From Dongia_A sp035695765 (GTDB lineage Bacteria; Pseudomonadota; Alphaproteobacteria; Dongiales; Dongiaceae), in the NCBI GenBank assembly GCA_035695765.1, contig DASRRI010000134.1:62001-126000 (forward strand): a DNA stretch of 64,000 bases. The letters are read 5' to 3'. Below are positions 8,838 through 18,024 of the stretch, piece after piece; the first letter of the stretch is position 1; every line of letters begins with the position of its first letter. The notes beneath the pieces were generated by a model. That model was not told the origin of the DNA. It did not search any database and worked only from the letters and a program-made list of their open reading frames with translations. Both the position numbers and the translations under genes were made by a program.

Positions 8838-10430
8838 TTAAACCAAATCGGATTGCGTGACCGCGCCGGACCAGGGCGAGGCAAGATCGGTGGCGCCGAA
8901 TTTCGTGCCATCGGGTGCGGCCTGGGTGGCGCTGGGATTGGCGAATTGCGCGGGATAAGGGGCGAGGTCGGTGAGCTCGGCCTTCATGCTCTTGCCGATC
9001 GCGTCGGCCACATTCTTGCCCAGCCGCCGGTCGATCAGAGCGACTTCGCCGCCGCTGACATCGATGCGCGGACAATGGAACGCGCCGTCAAGGTCCATGC
9101 CGAAATCCACCAGGAAGGACAGGATCTGCGCGACCGCCGGCATGATCTTGCGCCCGCCGGAGGCGCCGATGGCAACCGCGCCGAGGCGCGGCGAGAGCGC
9201 GACCGTCGGGCACATGTTGCTCAAGGGTCGCGCGCCCGGGCGGATGGAGTTTGGCTTTCCCGGCACCGGATCGAACCACATCATGCCGTTATTCATCAGC
9301 ACGCCGGTCGATGGCGACAGCACGAAGGAGCCAAAGCGCGACAGCAGCGTCTGGGTCCAGGCGACGACGTTGCCCTCTCTGTCCGCGACGCAGAAATGGC
9401 TGGTGCAGCTGGGACGCGTCTCGCTGTCGCTGGCGCCCATGTTGGCGAGACGGTCGCGATAGGCGCGGTCGAGCGCCGTGGCATAGGCGGCGTAATGAGC
9501 GGCGTCAGGCGCCGCGCCCTTGGCGATGGCGGGCAGCCTTTCCGCCCACTCGGCCAGCACGCGCTTCAAGGTCGGCCCGGCGGTAAGGCCGGAGGGTGCG
9601 TAAACCTTCGCGTCGCGATAGGCGATCTCCACCGGATCGATGAAGCGCGCCTGATAGCGTTCGAGATCGGCGAGGGAGATCTTGCTGCCGGCCGCCCGCA
9701 GATCGCGGATCAAGTCTTCGGCAATATCGCCGCGATAAAAGCGCTCCGGCCCGTCGGGCGTGCCGAGTCTTTTCAAGGTGCCGATCAGGCGCCCGAGTTT
9801 CAGGAACACCGGCGCGCCTTCCTCGAACGGCTGCGGCACCTTGCGGCCGGGCAGATAGAGATTGCGCGTCGCCTCGAATGCCGCGAGGTCCTTGGCCTCT
9901 ACCAGCAGCGACAGGGCGCCATACCAATCGAGGCTGAGACCGCGCTCCGCCAGGGCGATCGCCGGCTGCACCAGATCACTCCACGGCAGACGGCCATAGG
10001 TGCGGTGGGCGAGCGCCAGGCCGGAAACCAGGCCCGGCACAGCGACGGAATACGGCCCGAGGATGTTGCGGTCTTCCTTGACGCCAGGCCAGCCGAAGAA
10101 GCCTTCGGCGGTCGGGCCGCCGGTCAGCGGATAATCGGCGGGATCGATATCCTGGGGCGCGATCATGCCGTAATCGAGGCACCGCACCTCGCGTTTCCCT
10201 GCATCCCACAAGGTGGCGAAGCCGCCGCCGCCGAGACCGCTCATCCACGGTTCGACCGCGCCGAGCGCCAGGCTGACCGCGACTGCCGCATCCACCGCAT
10301 GGCCGCCTGCCTCGAGGATGGAGGCACCGGCCGCCGCGGCATCGCGCGATTGCGCAGATGCGAGGCCGCCCCGGCTGCGCACAGCCGGCTTGGCGTAGAG
10401 CACACTGGGTGGGATCAATAGGCCGTTCAT
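8838..10430 (-). CDS. Gamma-glutamyltransferase-like Ntn hydrolase
   Basis: A 530-residue member of the gamma-glutamyltransferase family, which hydrolyses or transfers gamma-glutamyl groups after self-cleavage into two subunits. The expected autoprocessing nucleophile is Thr343 in CTSHFCVADREGN, matching the family TTH-x-S-V-V-D pattern with the second Thr replaced by Ser. Other family signatures are GHAVDAAVA near the N-terminus, SGLGGGGF, and GVLMNNGMMWFDP. Unlike E. coli Ggt there is no obvious signal peptide, so it may be cytoplasmic and could act on substrates other than glutathione. It shares a 68-bp divergent region with the CHASE2 cyclase gene and is followed by the exported-protein gene. 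Confidence 0.87.
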   Translation of the reverse strand: MNGLLIPPSVLYAKPAVRSRGGLASAQSRDAAAAGASILEAGGHAVDAAVAVSLALGAVEPWMSGLGGGGFATLWDAGKREVRCLDYGMIAPQDIDPADYPLTGGPTAEGFFGWPGVKEDRNILGPYSVAVPGLVSGLALAHRTYGRLPWSDLVQPAIALAERGLSLDWYGALSLLVEAKDLAAFEATRNLYLPGRKVPQPFEEGAPVFLKLGRLIGTLKRLGTPDGPERFYRGDIAEDLIRDLRAAGSKISLADLERYQARFIDPVEIAYRDAKVYAPSGLTAGPTLKRVLAEWAERLPAIAKGAAPDAAHYAAYATALDRAYRDRLANMGASDSETRPSCTSHFCVADREGNVVAWTQTLLSRFGSFVLSPSTGVLMNNGMMWFDPVPGKPNSIRPGARPLSNMCPTVALSPRLGAVAIGASGGRKIMPAVAQILSFLVDFGMDLDGAFHCPRIDVSGGEVALIDRRLGKNVADAIGKSMKAELTDLAPYPAQFANPSATQAAPDGTKFGATDLASPWSGAVTQSDLV

Positions 10431-10498
10431 GATCTTCGCCGCCCCTGTTTTTGTGGCGAGTCGCGATGCTAGACTTCTCGCTTCTCGAGGGGAAGCAG

Positions 10499-12718
10499 AT
10501 GAAACGCGGTTGGGATTTGGCAGTGGGGGCGGCGATCCTCATTGGCGCGCTGGCTTTGCGCGGCGTCGATCCCCTGCCGCTGCAGCAATTGCGCAATCTG
10601 ACCTTCGATTCCTATCAACGGCTGAAGCCGCGCGCTTATGATCCCGCCAGCCCGGTGGTGATCGCCACCATTGACGAAAAATCGCTGGACAAGTTCGGCC
10701 AATGGCCCTGGTCACGCACAACGTTGGCCAGGATCACCGACAGGCTGACCGAACTGGGCGCGGCGGCGGTTGCATTCGATGTGCTGTTCGCCGAACCGGA
10801 CCGCACGTCGCCGACGGCCATCGTGGCGAATCTTCCCAATGATGCTAAGTATGACACCGCACGTGCCGAGCTGGCGACCCTGCCCGATCCCGACACGGAA
10901 TTCGCGGCCGCTCTGGTGCGGGCGCCGTCCGTGATCGCCTTCGCCTACTCCGATGATGCTGCGCTGGCCGCTGATCCCTCCATTGCATTTCCATATGGCT
11001 TCAGCATCATCGGCGCGCCGGACAGCGAATCTTATGTCGCCGGGAAGGTGCAGGGCGCGCGCTACGCAATCCTGCCGCTGCCGGCGTTGGTCTCGGCCAC
11101 CCATGGCATGGGAGAAGTTCATGCCGGCGACCCGGATCCTGACGGCGTGATCCGGCACGTTCCGCTGGCGGTCGGAATCGGCAACAAGCTCTATCCGACT
11201 CTTGCTGGCGACACGCTGCGCATCGGCATCGGCGGACAGACCGCGCAGGTCAAGCTCACGCGCGACGGTTACATCGACAGGATGCGCATCGGCGAAGCCA
11301 TCATTCCCGTCAATGATCGCGGCGAGCTGCTGCTGTACGACACGGGGCTGGTGGACAAGCGCTACATTTCGCTCGCCGATCTGTTCAGCGCCGATTTCGA
11401 TGCGAGCCGGATCACCGGTCACCTCGTCCTGGTCGGATCGACGGTGGAGGGTCTCAAGGATATCCGGTCGACGCCGCTGGCCTCGGTCATGCCCGGCGTC
11501 GAGATCCACGCGCAGATCCTGGAGCAGATCCTGAACGGGCAATATCTCACGCGGCCGTACAATGCGGACGAAATCGAGAAATACTATCTTGCCGGCTTTG
11601 GCCTGGTGCTCCTGTTCTTCCTCTATCGACGCAGCGCGATCGGCGGCAGTATTGTGCTCGTCGCCGCCATCGCGATGACGTTCGGCGCGTCGTGGTGGCA
11701 ATTTGCGGCGAAAGGCAATCTCTTCGATCCGATCTATCCCGGTCTCGCCACCATCGCGATGTACAGCAGCGGCACGCTGGTCAACTTTTTGCGGGTGGAG
11801 CGCGAAAAGCGCAACGTGCGTACCGCAATGGCGCGCTATCTGTCGCCGGTGCTTGCTGATCAGGTGAGCCAGCACCCCGAGCAGCTCAAACTCGGCGGCG
11901 AGCTGCGCGAGCTAACGTTGATGTTCACCGATATCCGCGGCTTCACCCAGATATCCGAATCGCTCGATCCGCAGGCGCTGACAACCCTGATGAACTCGTT
12001 CCTCACGCCAATGACGCGAGTGATCCAGGACCGTGAAGGCTTTATCGATAAATATATCGGCGACTGCATCATGGCATTCTGGAACGCGCCGATCGATGTC
12101 CCGAGTCACGCGCAGAAGGCAATCCTTGCGGCATACGACATGCGTGCGGAACTGAAGCGCCTGAACGCTGCGCTGAAGGAGAATGCTGCGAAGACCGAAG
12201 GGCCGGAGGTGGAGATAAGAGTAGGCACCGGCCTCAATTCCGGCATTTGCTGTGTTGGCAACATGGGATCGGAGCAGCGGCTGGAATATTCAGTCCTGGG
12301 CGATACGGTGAACATCGCTTCGCGGCTGGAGGCTTTGTCGCCTGCCTATGGATTGGATCTCGTAATCGGCGAGGAAACGGCGAGCGGCGCGCCCGAGTTC
12401 GCCTTGCTGGAGCTGGACCGCGTGCGGGTGAAGGGCAAGGTGCTCCCGATCCGCATCTATACTGGCCTCGGCGACCGGTCTGTGGCCGTGACGCCGGAGT
12501 TCCTGAAACTGCGCGACGTCCAGAACCGTCTTCTGGCCCACTATCGTGCCAAGGAATGGGACCAGGCAGAGGCCGCCCTCGTCGAATGCCGGGGATTGGC
12601 GCCGGAGTTCCTGCACGGCTTTTATGAGCTCTATGCCCGGCGGATCGCCGAATATCGCATCAGTCCGCCGCCGGCCGATTGGGATGGCGTCTATGAAGCC
12701 AAGACCAAGGCAGGGTAG
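10499..12718 (+). CDS. CHASE2-domain class III nucleotide cyclase
   Basis: A 739-residue membrane receptor cyclase. Order: N-terminal membrane anchor (about 5-22), extracytoplasmic CHASE2 sensor (to about 340), a cluster of membrane helices (about 365-440), class III cyclase domain (about 470-660), and a short C-terminal extension. Catalytic residues are complete: metal-binding D478 (FTDIRGF) and D522 (KYIGD), adenine-contact K518, and N605 plus the Arg four residues on (NIASR). The position that is Asp in most adenylate cyclases is Ser598 (YSVLGD), resembling the Thr-substituted, bicarbonate-responsive subgroup. The ATG at 10499 has AGGGGAAGC upstream. The gene precedes a Na+/H+ antiporter with a cyclic-nucleotide-binding domain, which suggests direct functional coupling. 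Confidence 0.92.
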   Translation: MKRGWDLAVGAAILIGALALRGVDPLPLQQLRNLTFDSYQRLKPRAYDPASPVVIATIDEKSLDKFGQWPWSRTTLARITDRLTELGAAAVAFDVLFAEPDRTSPTAIVANLPNDAKYDTARAELATLPDPDTEFAAALVRAPSVIAFAYSDDAALAADPSIAFPYGFSIIGAPDSESYVAGKVQGARYAILPLPALVSATHGMGEVHAGDPDPDGVIRHVPLAVGIGNKLYPTLAGDTLRIGIGGQTAQVKLTRDGYIDRMRIGEAIIPVNDRGELLLYDTGLVDKRYISLADLFSADFDASRITGHLVLVGSTVEGLKDIRSTPLASVMPGVEIHAQILEQILNGQYLTRPYNADEIEKYYLAGFGLVLLFFLYRRSAIGGSIVLVAAIAMTFGASWWQFAAKGNLFDPIYPGLATIAMYSSGTLVNFLRVEREKRNVRTAMARYLSPVLADQVSQHPEQLKLGGELRELTLMFTDIRGFTQISESLDPQALTTLMNSFLTPMTRVIQDREGFIDKYIGDCIMAFWNAPIDVPSHAQKAILAAYDMRAELKRLNAALKENAAKTEGPEVEIRVGTGLNSGICCVGNMGSEQRLEYSVLGDTVNIASRLEALSPAYGLDLVIGEETASGAPEFALLELDRVRVKGKVLPIRIYTGLGDRSVAVTPEFLKLRDVQNRLLAHYRAKEWDQAEAALVECRGLAPEFLHGFYELYARRIAEYRISPPPADWDGVYEAKTKAG

Positions 12719-12820
12719 AAGAAGGGCATGATGGCCTTGGTACCCGCCCATGCCGCTGATCCAGCTCCGGCCCTTTCCCCTGTGGGGCGAGGAAGTCCGG
12801 CCGTTTTGGCGGTCTGACCT

Positions 12821-15346
12821 ATGACCGATATCGGGTTCATTGTCTTTGGCATCACCGGGCTGCTGGCGCTGACCAGCTTGCTGCCGGCTCTGGCCCAGCG
12901 GCTGAAGCTGCCCTATTCGGTGCTGCTGGCCCTGGCGGGCAGCGCGCTCGGCCTGCTGGTGGCCGCGCGCGGCGAGATGCCGGAAGGGTTCATGGGAACC
13001 GACTTCCTGAATGCCCTGTCCAGCTTCCACATCTCGTCCGAAGCCTTCCTGGTCATCTTTCTGCCGACCCTGCTGTTCGAGACTGCCCTCGCCATCGATG
13101 TGCGGCGCATGTTGAACGATCTGGCGCCGATCCTGGTGATGGCGGTGATCGCGGTGGTGGTGTGCATGCTGGTGGTCGGCTTCACCCTGGCCAGCCTTAC
13201 CGATTACGGATTGATCGCGTGCCTGATGCTGGGCGCCATCATCGCCACCACGGATCCCGCCGCGGTGGTCGGTATCTTCCGCGAGATCGGCGCGCCACAG
13301 CGTTTGACCATGCTGGTCGAGGGTGAAAGCCTGCTGAACGACGCCGCCGCCATCGCCTTGTTCAGCATGCTGGCCGGTATGCTGCTGGCAGGGCAGGAGG
13401 CTGCCTGGGGCGGCGTCGCGATCGATTTCCTGGTGAAGTTCGTGGGCGGCGCAGCGATCGGCGGAGCGATGGGCCTCATCGTCTGCTACGTGTTCCCCCT
13501 GCTCAAGGGCTTCACGACAGCGGAGATCACGCTCACCGTCGCGCTCGCCTACCTCAGCTTTTTCGTGGGCGAGCATTATTTCCACGTCTCCGGCGTCGTC
13601 GCCTGCGTCGCGGCCGGCCTGGTGGTTGGTTCGCTCGGCCGCACACGCATGTCGCCGCGCACCCATGAGCAGATGGAAGGTGCCTGGGGCCAGCTCGGCT
13701 TCTGGGCCAACTCGCTGATCTTCCTTCTGGCCGCCATGCTGGTGCCGGAGATCATGCGCCGCACCAGCTGGGCTGAGATCGGCCTCACCATCGCGCTCTA
13801 TCTGGCGGCCCTGGTCGCGCGCATCATCGTCGTGGGCGGCCTGCTGCCGCTTCTGACCGCGATCGGCATCGCCGAGCACGTCAATAACCGCATGAAGGTG
13901 GTCGTGGTGTGGGGCGGGCTGCGCGGCGCGATCTCGCTCGCGCTGGCGCTTGCGGTGGTGGAGCAGCCCAGCGCCACGGATTCCTTCCGCGATTTCATCG
14001 CGACCAGCGTCACCGGCTATGTGCTGATGACGCTCTTCATCAACGGCACGACTCTCAGGCTGCTGATCCACTGGCTGAAGCTCGATCGCCTCTCGGTGCT
14101 CGACCGCGGCTTGCGCGACCGCGCCTTGTCGCTGGCGATCGAAGAGATCGACCAGGAGGTGCGTGCCATCGGCCGGCGCGAAGGCCTCGCTGCCGCCGCC
14201 ATCGACATGATCACGACGCGTTACGCGATGCAGCTCAACCATTTCCGCCGCCTGCGCGCCGGCCACGGCGATCTGATGCTGGACGAGCTGCTGTCCGTCG
14301 GCCTCGCCATGCTCAGCGCGCAGGAGGAAGTGCGCTATTTCAAGAATTTCAGGGACGGCATCATGCCGCGTCGGATCGCCGCCACCTTGCTCAACGATGC
14401 TGGAAGGCTGCGCGAGGCGGCGCGCTTCATGGGCCGTGCCGGCTACGCTGAGGCGGCGCACCAGACCCTGCGCCACGACTGGCGGATGAATCTCGGCATC
14501 TGGCTCAATCACCAGCTCGGCTTCGAATGGCTGCTGGCAGATGCGCTGGCGGAACGCTGTGAGACCATGCTCAACCGCCGCCTTGTCATCGGTGAGTTGC
14601 TCGCTTTCTGCCGCGACCGCCTGACCGCGCTACTGGGCGAGGAGACCGCGATCGAGATCCGCGGTCTCATCCTCGAGCGCACGCGCGCGATCGATGAGGC
14701 GCTGACGGCCCTGCGCCTGCAATATCCCGATTTCGCGCGCGAGCTGCAGAGCCGCTATCTCGGCCGCATCGCGCGCCAGATGGAAACCGCCCGCTACGAT
14801 GAATGGAAGGAGCGCGCGATCGTCGGCGGCGAGGTGGCCGATGCCCTGGCGCGCGACCGCGACCAGCGCTGGGCCGACCTCGACAAGCAGGGGCGCCTGG
14901 ACGTGGCGCTGTCCGCGACCGAGCTGGTCGAACGCGTGCCTTTGTTCGCCAAGCTTGAGTCGGACAAGCGCGCCTCGATCGCGCGGCTGCTGAAGCCGCG
15001 CATGACCTTGCCGGGGGATCCGATCGTGCGGCGCGGGCAGCGCGGCGATGCGATGTATTTCATCGCCTCCGGCGCAGCCGTCGTCCTCATCCCCGGCAAG
15101 CCGGTGGAGCTGGGCAGCGGCGAGTTCTTCGGCGAGCTTGCCTTGCTGACCGGCCAGCCGCGCAACGCCGACGTGGTCTCGCTCGGCTATTGCCGCCTGC
15201 TGGAACTGAGCTCCGGTGATTTCCAGGATCTGCTGAAAGGCGATGCCGACCTCAAGCGCGCAATCGAGGCGGTCGCCGCCGAACGCATGCACCCTCACCG
15301 CGCCGAAACCCGCAGCGAACGCGCCGACCGGCAGGTTGGCCGCTGA
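12821..15346 (+). CDS. CPA1-type Na+/H+ antiporter with C-terminal cyclic-nucleotide-binding domain
   Basis: An 841-residue protein. About 12 membrane helices (residues 1-410) form a CPA1 (NhaP/NHE) exchanger, with the ND motif in EGESLLNDAAAIALF. A long charged, helical cytosolic region (about 415-690) leads to a cNMP-binding domain (about 700-820) whose phosphate-binding cassette is FFGELALLTGQPRNADV. The ribose-contacting Glu (E772) and the phosphate-contacting Arg (R781) are both present; the next residue is Asn782 instead of the usual Ser, Thr or Ala. The gene starts 102 bp after the CHASE2 cyclase on the same strand. The natural reading is exchange gated by the cyclase product; this is an inference from gene order and domains. 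Confidence 0.92.
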   Translation: MTDIGFIVFGITGLLALTSLLPALAQRLKLPYSVLLALAGSALGLLVAARGEMPEGFMGTDFLNALSSFHISSEAFLVIFLPTLLFETALAIDVRRMLNDLAPILVMAVIAVVVCMLVVGFTLASLTDYGLIACLMLGAIIATTDPAAVVGIFREIGAPQRLTMLVEGESLLNDAAAIALFSMLAGMLLAGQEAAWGGVAIDFLVKFVGGAAIGGAMGLIVCYVFPLLKGFTTAEITLTVALAYLSFFVGEHYFHVSGVVACVAAGLVVGSLGRTRMSPRTHEQMEGAWGQLGFWANSLIFLLAAMLVPEIMRRTSWAEIGLTIALYLAALVARIIVVGGLLPLLTAIGIAEHVNNRMKVVVVWGGLRGAISLALALAVVEQPSATDSFRDFIATSVTGYVLMTLFINGTTLRLLIHWLKLDRLSVLDRGLRDRALSLAIEEIDQEVRAIGRREGLAAAAIDMITTRYAMQLNHFRRLRAGHGDLMLDELLSVGLAMLSAQEEVRYFKNFRDGIMPRRIAATLLNDAGRLREAARFMGRAGYAEAAHQTLRHDWRMNLGIWLNHQLGFEWLLADALAERCETMLNRRLVIGELLAFCRDRLTALLGEETAIEIRGLILERTRAIDEALTALRLQYPDFARELQSRYLGRIARQMETARYDEWKERAIVGGEVADALARDRDQRWADLDKQGRLDVALSATELVERVPLFAKLESDKRASIARLLKPRMTLPGDPIVRRGQRGDAMYFIASGAAVVLIPGKPVELGSGEFFGELALLTGQPRNADVVSLGYCRLLELSSGDFQDLLKGDADLKRAIEAVAAERMHPHRAETRSERADRQVGR

Positions 15347-15368
15347 TCCAACCAGTAAAGTAGTCCAA

Positions 15369-16286
15369 TTGCACAAAGACAATCATCTGCGGGGCATCCT
15401 CTTCCTGCTTGGGTCGGGGATCGTGTTTACGATCCTCGATTCCCTTGCGAAGGAAACCTCGACCTTCATTCCCGTGCTGCAGGTTGCCTGGGGCCGCTAT
15501 GTGTTCCATGTCGTGTTCCTGCCATTCTATGCGGAACGGCCGGTGGGTGCGCCGGTCTGGTCGGCGACGCGCTGGGCCCGGATGTTCGCGACAAAGCATC
15601 CGTGGCTGCAGATCGCGCGCTCACTGTTGCTGCTCGGCGCGACCTTGTTCTTCTTCGGCGCGGTCAGCTATGTGCCGTTGGCGGAAGCGCAGGCGGTCGC
15701 TTTCATCGAGCCGCTGCTGATCACCGCGATCGCGCACTTCTTCCTCGGCGAGCGTGTCGGTGTCCGGCGCTGGCTGGCAATCCTGGTCGGCTTCATCGGC
15801 GTTCTGGTGGTGATCCGGCCCGGCTTCGGCATGCTGCATTGGGGCATGCTGCTGTCGCTCGGTTCGGCGGGCTGCGGCTCGATCTACGCGACCCTGACCC
15901 GCATCGTCTCGCGGAAGGATTCCGCCGGCACGTCGCTGGCTTATGCCGGTCTCGCGGGCTTCGTGGGCTTGAGCCTCGCGATGCCCTTGGTGTGGCAGCC
16001 GGCTTCGTCGCATGTGTGGATGCTGTTCTTCGCGCTCGGCATTTCCGGCGGGCTCGGCCATTTCCTGATGATCAAGGCATTCGGCGCCGCACCGGGCGGA
16101 ACGCTCGCGCCTTTCATCTATGTGCAGATGCTCTGGATGGTGATCGTCGGCTTCGTGTGGTTCGGCGATTGGCCGGCGGTCACGACCTGGATCGGCATTG
16201 CCCTCATCGTCGGATCGGGCCTCTATGCGCTGCATCGCGAACGCATCCGGGCGCGCGAACGCGCACGGATTTCTACGCATTCCTAA
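15369..16286 (+). CDS. EamA/DMT-superfamily transporter
   Basis: About 305 residues with ten predicted membrane helices in two EamA halves, typical of drug/metabolite exporters. Conserved-looking pieces include the PLAEAQAVAFIEPLLITAIAH stretch and, at the end of each half, a glycine-rich helix (GFIGVLVVIRPGF; GIALIVGSGLYALHRE). No ATG stands between the antiporter stop (15346) and the first helix. I chose TTG at 15369; TTG at 15336, overlapping the antiporter, is the alternative. The substrate is unknown. Tight spacing to the antiporter suggests read-through transcription. Confidence 0.82.
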   Translation: MHKDNHLRGILFLLGSGIVFTILDSLAKETSTFIPVLQVAWGRYVFHVVFLPFYAERPVGAPVWSATRWARMFATKHPWLQIARSLLLLGATLFFFGAVSYVPLAEAQAVAFIEPLLITAIAHFFLGERVGVRRWLAILVGFIGVLVVIRPGFGMLHWGMLLSLGSAGCGSIYATLTRIVSRKDSAGTSLAYAGLAGFVGLSLAMPLVWQPASSHVWMLFFALGISGGLGHFLMIKAFGAAPGGTLAPFIYVQMLWMVIVGFVWFGDWPAVTTWIGIALIVGSGLYALHRERIRARERARISTHS

Positions 16287-16426
16287 GACCTTACCAGGCG
16301 TGATGAAATGACCCATCAGGGCCAGCGGAGGTGCCCTGGCGCGGGCTCTTTCGCAGGGCTATAAGCATGGCGGGATTGGCGCGCCCTCAACGAATGGCAC
16401 GCCTCGAAGCAAGGGAGGAAAACATC

Positions 16427-17941
16427 ATGAATCTCGAACAAGCAAAGTCACTGGATGCGAAGGCGCTGCACAAAGCGGCTGCCAAGCTGAAGCCCGAAAG
16501 CCGCCACTTCATCGACGGCAAGTTCGTCGCCTCGAAGAAGGGCCGCACCTTCGAAAGCATCAATCCCGCGACCGGTGAGGTGATCGCCGAGGTGACGCGC
16601 GGCGATGCGTCCGATATCGACGCGGCTGTCAAGGCCGCGCGCAAGGCGTTCAAATCCGGCGTGTGGTCGCGCATGGCGCCGCGCGATCGGATGGCGGTGA
16701 TCTACAAGTTCGCGAAGCTGATCGAGGACCACGCGCTGGAATTCGCACTGCTCGACACCACCGACATGGGCAAGCCGATCAGCGAGATGCTGAACATCGA
16801 CATCCCCGGCGCGGTGATGACCTTCCAGTATTTCGGTGAGACCATCGACAAGATGGAAGGCCAGGTGACGGCGACGGCAGCCAGCGAGTTCCACTACATC
16901 CTGCGCCAGCCGCTGGGCGTGGTGGGCTGTATCGTGCCGTGGAACTATCCGCTGATGATGGGTGCATGGAAGACCGCGCCGGCGTTGGCCGCCGGCAACT
17001 CCGTTATCCTGAAGCCGGCGGAGCAATCGCCGCTGTCGGCCAACCTGCTTGCCAAGCTGTTCATGGAAGCGGGCGGTCCGGCGGGCGTGTTCAACGTCGT
17101 GCACGGCCTCGGCGAAGAGGTCGGCAAGGCGCTGGCGCTGCACATGGATGTCGACAAGATCGGCTTCACCGGCTCGACCGAGGTCGGCAAGCTGATGATG
17201 ATCTATGCCGGCCAGTCCAACATGAAGCGCGTGACGACCGAGTGCGGCGGCAAGACTCCGCAGATCATCACAGGTGATGTGCCCGACCTCGACACCGCCG
17301 TTCAATATGCGGTGAATGGCATCTACGGGAACCAGGGCGAAGTGTGCAATGCCGGCTCGCGCCTGATCGTCGACGCCAAGATCCATGACGAGTTCGTCTC
17401 CAAGTTCCTGGAGAAGGCGAAGAAGAGCTTCAGCCCTGGCGATCCGCTCGATCCGTCCACCACGATGGGCCCGCTGGTCACCAAGGAGCAGCAGAAGCGC
17501 GTGCTCTCCTATATCGACATCGGCAAGAAGGAAGGCGCGAAGCTCGCCATGGGCGGCGCCACGCCGAAGGGCCTCGACAAAGGCTGCTATGTCGCGCCGA
17601 CCTTGTTCACCGGCGTCAAGAACGACATGCGCATTGCCAAGGAAGAAATCTTCGGCCCGGTGACCGGTGTCCTCAGCTACAAGAAGCTGGATGACGCGAT
17701 CGCCATGGCAAACGATTCGATCTACGGCCTTGCCGCCAGCATCTGGACCTCCGACGTCTCGACCGCCCACAAGGCGGCGCGCGACATCGAGGCCGGCATC
17801 GTCTGGGTCAATTGCTTCGACCACGGCGACATGACCTCGATCTGGGGCGGCTTCAAGCAGTCCGGCATGGGCCGCGACAAGTGCCTCGAGACGCTGACCA
17901 CCGTCACGCAGACCAAGTCGGTCTGGATGCATCTGGGCTGA
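16427..17941 (+). CDS. puuC: Aldehyde dehydrogenase, PuuC-like
   Basis: A 504-residue NAD(P)-dependent aldehyde dehydrogenase. The catalytic Cys is in NQGEVCNAGSR and the general-base Glu in TTECGGKTPQ; the cofactor loop GFTGSTEVGKLM is intact. The C-terminal half (DHGDMTSIWGGFKQSG, then GRDKCLE) resembles gamma-glutamyl-gamma-aminobutyraldehyde dehydrogenase PuuC and related omega-aminoaldehyde enzymes, so a role in polyamine or aminoaldehyde catabolism is likely. The start is set by AGGGAGGAAAACATC just before the ATG at 16427. No other putrescine-pathway genes are adjacent, so the substrate is inferred. An intrinsic terminator follows 25 bp after the stop. Confidence 0.88.
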   Translation: MNLEQAKSLDAKALHKAAAKLKPESRHFIDGKFVASKKGRTFESINPATGEVIAEVTRGDASDIDAAVKAARKAFKSGVWSRMAPRDRMAVIYKFAKLIEDHALEFALLDTTDMGKPISEMLNIDIPGAVMTFQYFGETIDKMEGQVTATAASEFHYILRQPLGVVGCIVPWNYPLMMGAWKTAPALAAGNSVILKPAEQSPLSANLLAKLFMEAGGPAGVFNVVHGLGEEVGKALALHMDVDKIGFTGSTEVGKLMMIYAGQSNMKRVTTECGGKTPQIITGDVPDLDTAVQYAVNGIYGNQGEVCNAGSRLIVDAKIHDEFVSKFLEKAKKSFSPGDPLDPSTTMGPLVTKEQQKRVLSYIDIGKKEGAKLAMGGATPKGLDKGCYVAPTLFTGVKNDMRIAKEEIFGPVTGVLSYKKLDDAIAMANDSIYGLAASIWTSDVSTAHKAARDIEAGIVWVNCFDHGDMTSIWGGFKQSGMGRDKCLETLTTVTQTKSVWMHLG

Positions 17942-17966
17942 GGCTCAATGCCGCAGTAAATTTCAG

Positions 17967-17996
17967 GGGCGGGAGGAAACTCCCGCCCTTTTTTCT
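17967..17996 (+). terminator. Rho-independent terminator of the aldehyde dehydrogenase gene
   Basis: A perfect 9-bp stem, GGGCGGGAG (17967-17975), GAAA tetraloop, CTCCCGCCC (17980-17988), is followed by six T residues and TTCTT-like sequence. Confidence 0.93.
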
Positions 17997-18024
17997 TAGG
18001 GGTGTCTTACGACGAACAGGCGAC

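Noticed and set aside
12290..14512. 740-codon open frame on the minus strand opposite the cyclase and antiporter
   Set aside because: Its translation is His/Gln/Asp-rich low complexity, and the forward genes have complete catalytic motifs and membrane helices.
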